The notes under the pieces were generated by a model. It worked only from the letters and a program-made list of their open reading frames with translations. It was not told where the DNA came from and ran no database searches. From the NCBI GenBank assembly GCA_947172415.1, contig OX359189.1:208501-272500 (forward strand): a stretch of DNA of 64,000 nucleotides, in the 5' to 3' direction. Positions 52,846-64,000 of this stretch are shown here, one piece after another. The number at the start of each line of letters is the position of its first letter. Within the stretch, counting starts at the first letter, position 1. Position numbers and translations under genes: made by a program. This DNA comes from Chondrosia reniformis (lineage: Eukaryota > Porifera > Demospongiae > Chondrillida > Chondrillidae).

Positions 52846-54862
52846 TTCATATCTCACCATTTGATAGAGTTACAGCCCGCAATGTACATTACATTATGGT
52901 ATACGAAATTAATGTATGGTGAGAGATAGGGCAAATTTTATGTTCAATCAAAATTTTAAAAACTCATTGGACATGTTCTATAGATGTCTATGAAAGCTGA
53001 CACAAAGTGTTAGCTTCATATCCCACCAATTGATAGAGTTACAGCCCGCAATGTACATTACATTATGGTATACGAAATTAATGTATGGTGAGAGATAGGG
53101 CAAATTTTAAGTTCAATCAAAATTTTAAAAACTCATTGGACATGCTGTATAGATGTCTATGAATACTGACACAAAGTGTTAGCTTCATATCTTTACTTTG
53201 AATAGAGTTACAGCCCTCAATGTACATTGAATTCTGGTATACAAAGTTAATGTATGGTGAGAGATAGTGCAAATTTTATGTTCCATCAAAATTTCAAAAA
53301 CCCATTGGACATGTTCTATAGATGTCTGTGAATGCTAACACAAAGTGTTAGCTTCATATCCCACCATTTGATAGAGTTATAGCCCGCAATGTACATTACA
53401 TTATGGTATACGAAATTAATGTATGGAAAGAGATAGGGCAAATTTTATGTTCCATCAAAATTTCAAAAACCCATTGGACATGTTCTATAGGTGTCTGTGA
53501 ATGCTGACACAAAGTGTTAGCTTCATATCCCACCATTTGATAGAGTTATAGCCCGCAATGTACATTACATTATGGTATACGAAATTAATGTATGGAAAGA
53601 GATAGGGCAAATTTTATGTTCCATCAAAATTTCAAAAACCCATTGGACATGTTCTATAGGTATCTGTGAATGTTGACACAAAGTGTTAGCTTCATATCTT
53701 TACTTTGAATAGAGTTACAGCCCTCAATGTACATTACATTATGGTATACAAAATTAATGTATGGTGAGAGATAGGGCAAATTTTAAGTTCAATCAAAATT
53801 TTAAAAACTCATTGGACATGCTGTATAGATGTCCATGAATGCTGACACAAAGTGTTAGCTTCATATCTTTACTTTGAATAGAGTTACAGCCCTCAATGTA
53901 CATTGAATTCTTGTATACAAAGTTAATGTATGGTGAGAGATAGTGCAAATTTTATGTTCCATCAAAATTTCAAAAACTCATTGGACATGTTCTATAGATG
54001 TCTGTGAATGCTGACACAAAGTGTTAGCTTCATATCCCACCATTTGATAGAGTTATAGCCCGCAATGTACATTACATTATGGTATACGAAATTAATGTAT
54101 GGAAAGAGATAGGGCAAATTTTATGTTCCATCAAAATTTCAAAAACCCATTGGACATGTTCTATAGATGTCTGTGAATGCTGACACAAAGTGTTAGCTTC
54201 ATATCCCACCATTTGATAGAGTTATAGCCCGCAATGTACATTACATTATGGTATACGAAATTAATGTATGGAAAGAGATAGGGCAAATTTTATGTTCCAT
54301 CAAAATTTCAAAAACCCATTGGACATGTTCTATAGATGTCTGTGAATGCTGACACAAAGTGTTAGCTTCATATCCCACCATTTGATAGAGTTATAGCCCG
54401 CAATGTACATTACATTATGGTATACGAAATGAATGTATGGAAAGAGATAGGGCAAATTTTATGTTCCATCAAAATTTCAAAAACCCATTGGACATGTTCT
54501 ATAGGTATCTGTGAATGTTGACACAAAGTGTTAGCTTCATATCTTTACTTTGAATAGAGTTACAGCCCTCAATGTACATTACATTATGGTATACAAAATT
54601 AATGTATGGTGAGAGATAGGGCAAATTTTAAGTTCAATCAAAATTTTAAAAACTCATTGGACATGCTGTATAGATGTCTATGAATGCTGACACAAAGTGT
54701 TAGCTTCATATCTTTACTTTGAATAGAGTTACAGCCCTCAATGTACATTGAATTCTGGTATACAAAGTTAATGTATGGTGAGAGATACGTAGTGCAAATT
54801 TTATGTTCCATCAAAATTTCAAAAACCCATTGGACATGTTCTATAGATGTCTGTGAATGCTG

Positions 54863-56040
54863 ACACTAAGTCACAGCTTCATATATATCCAATTGATAGA
54901 GTTACAGAACTACAGTTAATGTATTGAATTGTTAGAGAAATTGCGTAATACTATATATGGCCGACCGTTAGAAGGTTTACAATAAAGACAACATTCCATT
55001 CTATATCTTAAAATCCAGAACACTTTCCAATTTTTTATACATAGGGATATGCACTGTGTAGTACTTGATTGTTATCGAAGTACTATCTATCCATATATAA
55101 TATATGGATGTCGTTAAAGTGAAATTTTGCCAATCGACGGCCAACGAAACTCCAAAGAAAAAAAGTTGGACCATACCGAACGCTACCATCCACGACGCTC
55201 AGAGGCCGGGATCGGTGGTAACGCTCTGCCGAGTTGAGCTTTGGGTGTCACTTGCGTGAGAAGAACCAGTTCTTCTCGATATGGCCGACTCATATGAATC
55301 CTAAGATATCAGATGCCAATCCCACATTACGTGGAACCCCCCCGAAATCCGGATTATTGGTGAGCACGTCTCTATGGCACCAACCGATTAGGAGACAGCT
55401 TCAGAGTCTAAGCGCTACCAACCTCTATGGGAACCGCAACCACCATAGAGATGTGTCCAGGTAGGCCTACTATATAAGGTTTTTCGCTTCTATTTATATG
55501 AAGTTTTGTCCAAAGAAAACGGTTGTGGTTGGGACCTTTTTTAATATATTTCTCGTTATTACCAGATCATTGAATTGTTTCAAGCAAGTTTAAAGACATA
55601 GTCAGTATTAATGGTTCATCTGAAAACTGGGAAAAGCGGAAAAATTCCTGTAAGTGACTTGATGGGCCGAGGAGAACGACTTTTCTGATCCCAATTATTT
55701 TCGAGAAATCGTCAATTTATTCCACTTTAATTCCAGACCAGTGAATCGTTCCAAGCACTTTTACACACATACGCAGTATTTCCAATACATCTCAAAACTG
55801 TGGCAAATGGATAAAAGCCTGTATGCGTCTTGGTGAAGGGAGGAGAGCGACTTTTCATGATACAGAAAACTAGAGATAGTGAGAGGTCCGATATTTATCG
55901 CTAGTACGATATTAATGTCTGATCGATATTTCAACTGCCGTACTCGTCAAATTCCTAACTTAAGAGACAATAATGTATTGCTAAATAATGTTATGGATAT
56001 GCTTCATAGATGTTTGTAAATGCTAACACAAAGTGTTAGC
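54863..56040 (+). repeat. Satellite module copy 3
   Basis: Exactly 3195 bp after copy 2. The module and the 2017 bp of monomers after it look near-identical to copy 2 and its following monomers. Confidence 0.92.
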
Positions 56041-58057
56041 TTCATATCTCACCATTTGATAGAGTTACAGCCCGCAATGTACATTACATTATGGTATACG
56101 AAATTAATGTATGGTGAGAGATAGGGCAAATTTTATGTTCAATCAAAATTTTAAAAACTCATTGGACATGTTCTATAGATGTCTATGAAAGCTGACACAA
56201 AGTGTTAGCTTCATATCCCACCAATTGATAGAGTTACAGCCCGCAATGTACATTACATTATGGTATACGAAATTAATGTATGGTGAGAGATAGGGCAAAT
56301 TTTAAGTTCAATCAAAATTTTAAAAACTCATTGGACATGCTGTATAGATGTCTATGAATACTGACACAAAGTGTTAGCTTCATATCTTTACTTTGAATAG
56401 AGTTACAGCCCTCAATGTACATTGAATTCTGGTATACAAAGTTAATGTATGGTGAGAGATAGTGCAAATTTTATGTTCCATCAAAATTTCAAAAACCCAT
56501 TGGACATGTTCTATAGATGTCTGTGAATGCTAACACAAAGTGTTAGCTTCATATCCCACCATTTGATAGAGTTATAGCCCGCAATGTACATTACATTATG
56601 GTATACGAAATTAATGTATGGAAAGAGATAGGGCAAATTTTATGTTCCATCAAAATTTCAAAAACCCATTGGACATGTTCTATAGGTGTCTGTGAATGCT
56701 GACACAAAGTGTTAGCTTCATATCCCACCATTTGATAGAGTTATAGCCCGCAATGTACATTACATTATGGTATACGAAATTAATGTATGGAAAGAGATAG
56801 GGCAAATTTTATGTTCCATCAAAATTTCAAAAACCCATTGGACATGTTCTATAGGTATCTGTGAATGTTGACACAAAGTGTTAGCTTCATATCTTTACTT
56901 TGAATAGAGTTACAGCCCTCAATGTACATTACATTATGGTATACAAAATTAATGTATGGTGAGAGATAGGGCAAATTTTAAGTTCAATCAAAATTTTAAA
57001 AACTCATTGGACATGCTGTATAGATGTCCATGAATGCTGACACAAAGTGTTAGCTTCATATCTTTACTTTGAATAGAGTTACAGCCCTCAATGTACATTG
57101 AATTCTTGTATACAAAGTTAATGTATGGTGAGAGATAGTGCAAATTTTATGTTCCATCAAAATTTCAAAAACTCATTGGACATGTTCTATAGATGTCTGT
57201 GAATGCTGACACAAAGTGTTAGCTTCATATCCCACCATTTGATAGAGTTATAGCCCGCAATGTACATTACATTATGGTATACGAAATTAATGTATGGAAA
57301 GAGATAGGGCAAATTTTATGTTCCATCAAAATTTCAAAAACCCATTGGACATGTTCTATAGATGTCTGTGAATGCTGACACAAAGTGTTAGCTTCATATC
57401 CCACCATTTGATAGAGTTATAGCCCGCAATGTACATTACATTATGGTATACGAAATTAATGTATGGAAAGAGATAGGGCAAATTTTATGTTCCATCAAAA
57501 TTTCAAAAACCCATTGGACATGTTCTATAGATGTCTGTGAATGCTGACACAAAGTGTTAGCTTCATATCCCACCATTTGATAGAGTTATAGCCCGCAATG
57601 TACATTACATTATGGTATACGAAATGAATGTATGGAAAGAGATAGGGCAAATTTTATGTTCCATCAAAATTTCAAAAACCCATTGGACATGTTCTATAGG
57701 TATCTGTGAATGTTGACACAAAGTGTTAGCTTCATATCTTTACTTTGAATAGAGTTACAGCCCTCAATGTACATTACATTATGGTATACAAAATTAATGT
57801 ATGGTGAGAGATAGGGCAAATTTTAAGTTCAATCAAAATTTTAAAAACTCATTGGACATGCTGTATAGATGTCTATGAATGCTGACACAAAGTGTTAGCT
57901 TCATATCTTTACTTTGAATAGAGTTACAGCCCTCAATGTACATTGAATTCTGGTATACAAAGTTAATGTATGGTGAGAGATACGTAGTGCAAATTTTATG
58001 TTCCATCAAAATTTCAAAAACCCATTGGACATGTTCTATAGATGTCTGTGAATGCTG

Positions 58058-59235
58058 ACACTAAGTCACAGCTTCATATATATCCAATTGATAGAGTTAC
58101 AGAACTACAGTTAATGTATTGAATTGTTAGAGAAATTGCGTAATACTATATATGGCCGACCGTTAGAAGGTTTACAATAAAGACAACATTCCATTCTATA
58201 TCTTAAAATCCAGAACACTTTCCAATTTTTTATACATAGGGATATGCACTGTGTAGTACTTGATTGTTATCGAAGTACTATCTATCCATATATAATATAT
58301 GGATGTCGTTAAAGTGAAATTTTGCCAATCGACGGCCAACGAAACTCCAAAGAAAAAAAGTTGGACCATACCGAACGCTACCATCCACGACGCTCAGAGG
58401 CCGGGATCGGTGGTAACGCTCTGCCGAGTTGAGCTTTGGGTGTCACTTGCGTGAGAAGAACCAGTTCTTCTCGATATGGCCGACTCATATGAATCCTAAG
58501 ATATCAGATGCCAATCCCACATTACGTGGAACCCCCCCGAAATCCGGATTATTGGTGAGCACGTCTCTATGGCACCAACCGATTAGGAGACAGCTTCAGA
58601 GTCTAAGCGCTACCAACCTCTATGGGAACCGCAACCACCATAGAGATGTGTCCAGGTAGGCCTACTATATAAGGTTTTTCGCTTCTATTTATATGAAGTT
58701 TTGTCCAAAGAAAACGGTTGTGGTTGGGACCTTTTTTAATATATTTCTCGTTATTACCAGATCATTGAATTGTTTCAAGCAAGTTTAAAGACATAGTCAG
58801 TATTAATGGTTCATCTGAAAACTGGGAAAAGCGGAAAAATTCCTGTAAGTGACTTGATGGGCCGAGGAGAACGACTTTTCTGATCCCAATTATTTTCGAG
58901 AAATCGTCAATTTATTCCACTTTAATTCCAGACCAGTGAATCGTTCCAAGCACTTTTACACACATACGCAGTATTTCCAATACATCTCAAAACTGTGGCA
59001 AATGGATAAAAGCCTGTATGCGTCTTGGTGAAGGGAGGAGAGCGACTTTTCATGATACAGAAAACTAGAGATAGTGAGAGGTCCGATATTTATCGCTAGT
59101 ACGATATTAATGTCTGATCGATATTTCAACTGCCGTACTCGTCAAATTCCTAACTTAAGAGACAATAATGTATTGCTAAATAATGTTATGGATATGCTTC
59201 ATAGATGTTTGTAAATGCTAACACAAAGTGTTAGC
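58058..59235 (+). repeat. Satellite module copy 4
   Basis: Exactly 3195 bp after copy 3. Monomers after this module soon depart from the 3195-bp unit (about 59300 on), so the large unit is present in two full periods plus a partial one. Confidence 0.92.
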
Positions 59236-60040
59236 TTCATATCTCACCATTTGATAGAGTTACAGCCCGCAATGTACATTACATTATGGTATACGAAATT
59301 AATGTATAGTGAGAGATAGGGCAAATTTTATGTTCCATCAAAATTTTAAAAACTCATTGGACATGTTCTATAGATGTCTATGAAAGCTGACACAAAGTGT
59401 TAGCTTCATATCCCACCAATTGATAGAGTTACAGCCCGCAATGTACATTACATTATGGTATACGAAATTAATGTATGGTGAGAGATAGGGCAAATTTTAA
59501 GTTCAATCAAAATTTTAAAAACTCATTGGACATGCTGTATAGATGTCTATGAATGCTGACACAAAGTGTTAGCTTCATATCTTTACTTTGAATAGAGTTA
59601 CAGCCCTCAATGTACATTGAATTCTGGTATACAAAGTTAACGTATGGTGAGAGATAGTGCAAATTTTATGTTCCATCAAAATTTTAAAAACTCATTGGAC
59701 ATGTTCTATAGATGTCTGTGAATGCTGACACAAAGTGTTAGCTTCATATCCCACCATTTGATAGAGTTATAGCCCGCAATGTACATTACATTATGGTATA
59801 CGAAATTAATGTATGGAAAGAGATAGGGCAAATTTTATGTTCCATCAAAATTTCAAAAACCCATTGGACATGTTCTATAGGTGTCTGTGAATGCTGACAC
59901 AAAGTGTTAGCTTCATATCTTTACTTTGAATAGAGTTACAGCCCTCAATGTACATTACATTATGGTATACAAAATTAATGTATGGTGAGAGATAGGGCAA
60001 ATTTTAAGTTCAATCAAAATTTTAAAAACTCATTGGACAT

Positions 60041-62570
60041 GCTGTATAGATGTCTATGAATGCTGACACAAAGTGTTAGCTTCATATCTTTACTTTGAAT
60101 AGAGTTACAGCCCTCAATGTACATTGAATTCTGGTATACAAAGTTAATGTATGGTGAGAGATAGTGCAAATTTTATGTTCCATCAAAATTTCAAAAACTC
60201 ATTGGACATGTTGTATAGATGTCTGTGAATGCTGACACAAAGTGTTAGCTTCATATCCCACCATTTGATAGAGTTATAGCCCGCAATGTACATTACATTA
60301 TGGTATACGAAATTAATGTATGGAAAGAGATAGGGCAAATTTTATGTTCCATCAAAATTTCAAAAACCCATTGGACATGTTCTATAGGTGTCTGTGAATG
60401 CTGACACAAAGTGTTAGCTTCATATCTTTACTTTGAATAGAGTTACAGCCCTCAATGTACATTACATTATGGTATACAAAATTAATGTATGGTGAGAGAT
60501 AAGGCAAATTTTACGTTCAATCAAAATTTTAAAAACTCAGTGGACATGCTGTATAGATGTCTATGAATGCTGACACAAAGATTTAGCTTCATATCTTTAC
60601 TTTGAATAGAGTTACAGCCCTCAATGTACATTGAATTCTGGTATACAAAGTTAATGTATGGTGAGAGATAGTGCAAATTTTATGTTCCATCAAAATTTCA
60701 AAACCCCATTGGACATGTTCTATAGATGTCTGTGAATGCTGAAACAAAGATTTAGCTTCATATCTTTACTTTGAATAGAGTTACAGCCCTCAATGTACAT
60801 TACATTATGGTATACAAAATTAATGTATGGTGAGAGATAGGGCAAATTTTATGTTCCATCAAAATTTTAAAAACTCATTGGACATGCTGTATAGATGTCT
60901 ATGAATGCTGACACAAAGTGTTAGCTTCATATCTTTACTTTGAATAGAGTTACAGCCCTCAAATTACATTGAATTCTGGTATACAAAGTTAATGTATGGT
61001 GAGAGATAGTGCAAATTTTATGTTCCATCAAAATTTCAAAAACTCATTGGACATGTTGTATAGATGTCTGTGAATGCTGACACAAAGTGTTAGCTTCATA
61101 TCCCACCATTTGATAGAGTTATAGCCCGCAATGTACATTACATTATGGTATACGAAATTAATGTATGGAAAGAGATAGGGCAAATTTTATGTTCCATCAA
61201 AATTTCAAAAACCCATTGGACATGTTCTATAGGTGTCTGTGAATGCTGACACAAAGTGTTAGCTTCATATCTTTACTTTGAATAGAGTTACAGCCCTCAA
61301 TGTACATTACATTATGGTATACAAAATTAATGTATGGTGAGAGATAAGGCAAATTTTACGTTCAATCAAAATTTTAAAAACTCAGTGGACATGCTGTATA
61401 GATGTCTATGAATGCTGACACAAAGATTTAGCTTCATATCTTTACTTTGAATAGAGTTACAGCCCTCAATGTACATTGAATTCTGGTATACAAAGTTAAT
61501 GTATGGTGAGAGATAGTGCAAATTTTATGTTCCATCAAAATTTCAAAACCCCATTGGACATGTTCTATAGATGTCTGTGAATGCTGAAACAAAGATTTAG
61601 CTTCATATCTTTACTTTGAATAGAGTTACAGCCCTCAATGTACATTACATTATGGTATACAAAATTAATGTATGGTGAGAGATAGGGCAAATTTTATGTT
61701 CCATCAAAATTTTAAAAACTCATTGGACATGCTGTATAGATGTCTATGAATGCTGACACAAAGTGTTAGCTTCATATCTTTACTTTGAATAGAGTTACAG
61801 CCCTCAAATTACATTGAATTCTGGTATACAAAGTTAATGTATGGTGAGAGATAGTGCAAATTTTATGTTCCATCAAAATTTCAAAAACTCATTGGACATG
61901 TTGTATAGATGTCTGTGAATGCTGACACAAAGTGTTAGCTTCATATCCCACCATTTGATAGAGTTATAGCCCGCAATGTACATTACATTATGGTATACGA
62001 AATTAATGTATGGAAAGAGATAGGGCAAATTTTATGTTCCATCAAAATTTCAAAAACCCATTGGACATGTTCTATAGGTGTCTGTGAATGCTGACACAAA
62101 GTGTTAGCTTCATATCTTTACTTTGAATAGAGTTACAGCCCTCAATGTACATTACATTATGGTATACAAAATTAATGTATGGTGAGAGATAAGGCAAATT
62201 TTACGTTCAATCAAAATTTTAAAAACTCATTGGACATGCTGTATAGATGTCTATGAATGCTGACACAAAGATTTAGCTTCATATCTTTACTTTGAATAGA
62301 GTTACAGCCCTCAATGTACATTGAATTCTGGTATACAAAGTTAATGTATGGTGAGAGATAGTGCAAATTTTATGTTCCATCAAAATTTCAAAACCCCATT
62401 GGACATGTTCTATAGATGTCTGTGAATGCTGAAACAAAGATTTAGCTTCATATCTTTACTTTGAATAGAGTTACAGCCCTCAATGTACATTACATTATGG
62501 TATACAAAATTAATGTATGGTGAGAGATAGGGCAAATTTTATGTTCAATCAAAATTTCAAAAACCCATTG
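60041..62570 (+). repeat. 845-bp (five-monomer) higher-order repeat
   Basis: The rare variant gagataaggcaaattttacg occurs at 60501, 61346 and 62191 (start of aaggc), exactly 845 = 5 x 169 bp apart. Other variants (ctcaaattacattgaattc, tttcaaaaccccattgg) recur with the same spacing. Confidence 0.9.
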
Positions 62571-63112
62571 GACATGCTGTATAGATGTCTATGAATGCTG
62601 ACACAAAGTGTTTGCTTCATATCTTTACTTTGAATAGAGTTACAGCCCTCAATGTACATTACATTATGGTATACGAAATTAATGTATGGAAAGAGATAGT
62701 GCAAATTTTATGTTCCATCAAAATTTCAAAAACCCATTGGACATGTTCTATAGGTGTCTGTGAATGCTGACACAAAGTGTTAGCTTCATATCTTTACTTT
62801 GAATAGAGTTACAGCCCTCAATGTACATTACATTATGGTATACAAAATTAATGTATGGAAAGAGATAGGGCAAATTTTAAGTTCAATCAAAATTTTAAAA
62901 ACTCATTGGACAATGCTGTATAGATGTCTATGAATGCTGACACAAAGATTTAGCTTCATATCTTTACTTTGAATAGAGTTACAGCCCTCAATGTACATTG
63001 AATTCTGGTATACAAAGTTAATGTATGGTGAGAGATACGTAGTGCAAATTTTATGTTCCATCAAAATTTCAAAAACCCATTGGACATGTTCTATAGATGT
63101 CTGTGAATGCTG

Positions 63113-64000
63113 ACACTAAGTCACAGCTTCATATATATCCAATTGATAGAGTTACAGAACTACAGTTAATGTATTGAATTGTTAGAGAAATTGCGTAATA
63201 CTATATATGGCCGACCGTTAGAAGGTTTACAATAAAGACAACATTCCATTCTATATCTTAAAATCCAGAACACTTTCCAATTTTTTATACATAGGGATAT
63301 GCACTGTGTAGTACTTGATTGTTATCGAAGTACTATCTATCCATATATAATATATGGATGTCGTTAAAGTGAAATTTTGCCAATCGACGGCCAACGAAAC
63401 TCCAAAGAAAAAAAGTTGGACCATACCGAACGCTACCATCCACGACGCTCAGAGGCCGGGATCGGTGGTAACGCTCTGCCGAGTTGAGCTTTGGGTGTCA
63501 CTTGCGTGAGAAGAACCAGTTCTTCTCGATATGGCCGACTCATATGAATCCTAAGATATCAGATGCCAATCCCACATTACGTGGAACCCCCCCGAAATCC
63601 GGATATTGGTGAGCACGTCTCTATGGCACCAACCGATTAGGAGACAGCTTCAGAGTCTAAGCGCTACCAACCTCTATGGGAACCGCAACCACCATAGAGA
63701 TGTGTCCAGGTAGGCCTACTATATAAGGTTTTTCGCTTCTATTTATATGAAGTTTTGTCCAAAGAAAACGGTTGTGGTTGGGACCTTTTTTAATATATTT
63801 CTCGTTATTACCAGATCATTGAATTGTTTCAAGCAAGTTTAAAGACATAGTCAGTATTAATGGTTCATCTGAAAACTGGGAAAATCGGAAAAATTCCTGT
63901 AAGTGACTTGATGGGCCGAGGAGAACGACTTTTCTGATCCCAATTATTTTCGAGAAATCGTCAATTTATTCCACTTTAATTCCAGACCAGTGAATCGTTC
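63113..64000 (+). repeat. Satellite module copy 5, cut by window end
   Basis: 5055 bp after copy 4; 888 of 1178 bp visible. A one-base deletion in the ccggattattgg stretch (here ccggatattgg, about 63601) breaks the plus-strand short ORF, while the minus ORF (63251-63439) is intact. Confidence 0.92.

Larger units (their letters stand above)
45766..64000 (+). repeat. 169-bp tandem satellite array with higher-order structure
   Basis: Head-to-tail monomers of 169 bp; neighbouring tagtttcat or gtgttagcttc landmarks are 169 bp apart wherever measured (45766/45935, 51164/51333, 53345/53514). Two main monomer types alternate irregularly: one with cccaccatttgatagag and ggaaagagatagggc, the other with ctttactttgaatagag and ggtgagagatagtgc. 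Each monomer has the near-palindrome gctgacacaaagtgttagc. First monomers (45766-46430) are the most diverged, as expected at an array edge; the other edge is outside the window. About 75 monomers are visible, plus the 1178-bp modules listed separately. AT-rich, no supported coding. Confidence 0.96.

Noticed and set aside
45766..64000. Hammerhead ribozyme in the satellite monomer
   Set aside because: The required ctgatga and gaaa core boxes are not present in the monomers.

Overview
The window looks like nuclear DNA of an early-branching animal, most probably a sponge. This is inferred from gene content and structure, not from a database match. The genes are animal-type (EED, PEX7, taxilin, CPVL, TFG, AKTIP-like, SYAP1, USP16/45-like). 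Introns are numerous and mostly 50-300 bp with ordinary GT-AG ends. Intergenic distances are tiny. A plant-type GH35 beta-galactosidase is also present. I see no bacterial operons, rRNA or tRNA genes and no CRISPR array.

Layout. From 1 to about 45.7 kb the window is packed with protein genes in alternating orientation. Nine head-to-head pairs have only 25-97 bp between start codons: GH35/unknown, EED/PEX7, Maf/taxilin, CUSTOS-like/COX20, CPVL/H6PD-like, SYAP1/AKTIP-like, PFDN1/unknown coiled-coil, MPC2/TFG and HspQ-domain/USP16-like. MTIF2 follows H6PD on the same strand. Two intronless Ser-rich genes (9742-10350 minus, 45094-45702 plus) instead stand alone behind TATA boxes. I checked exon phases by hand for the unknown 2440 gene, EED, PEX7, CUSTOS-like, COX20, AKTIP-like and PFDN1, and these models close exactly.

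Repeats inside genes. More than a dozen minisatellite arrays (15-42 bp units) sit inside genes. Most are in introns. Three are in coding sequence, including a 13-copy 36-bp array in the USP gene whose unit carries both a splice-donor-like and a splice-acceptor-like sequence.

Mobile DNA. A 3.39-kb pogo/Tigger-like DNA transposon (35296-38686) lies in the long first intron of the HspQ-domain gene. It has 389-bp terminal inverted repeats that differ at one noticed position, a TA target duplication, and an apparently intact transposase ending in a PHD-like zinc finger. Two short non-autonomous palindromic elements lie in the USP gene.

Satellite. From about 45766 to the window end the sequence is one tandem array of 169-bp monomers. 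It is interrupted by five copies of a 1178-bp non-monomer module (the last cut by the window edge). Modules 2, 3 and 4 are spaced exactly 3195 bp apart, and an 845-bp (five-monomer) higher-order repeat lies at about 60.0-62.6 kb. The module has several perfect dyads, a TATA-like sequence, two divergent short ORFs and an internal diverged duplication of about 171-bp period. This satellite/module array is the best candidate for an undescribed element.

The genes are mainly housekeeping functions: mitochondrial import, assembly and translation (MPC2, COX20, MTIF2), peroxisomal import (PEX7), chromatin (EED, USP16/45-like), secretory path and proteostasis (TFG, PFDN1, CPVL, taxilin) and nucleotide clean-up (Maf). 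They do not form one pathway; what they share is their arrangement.
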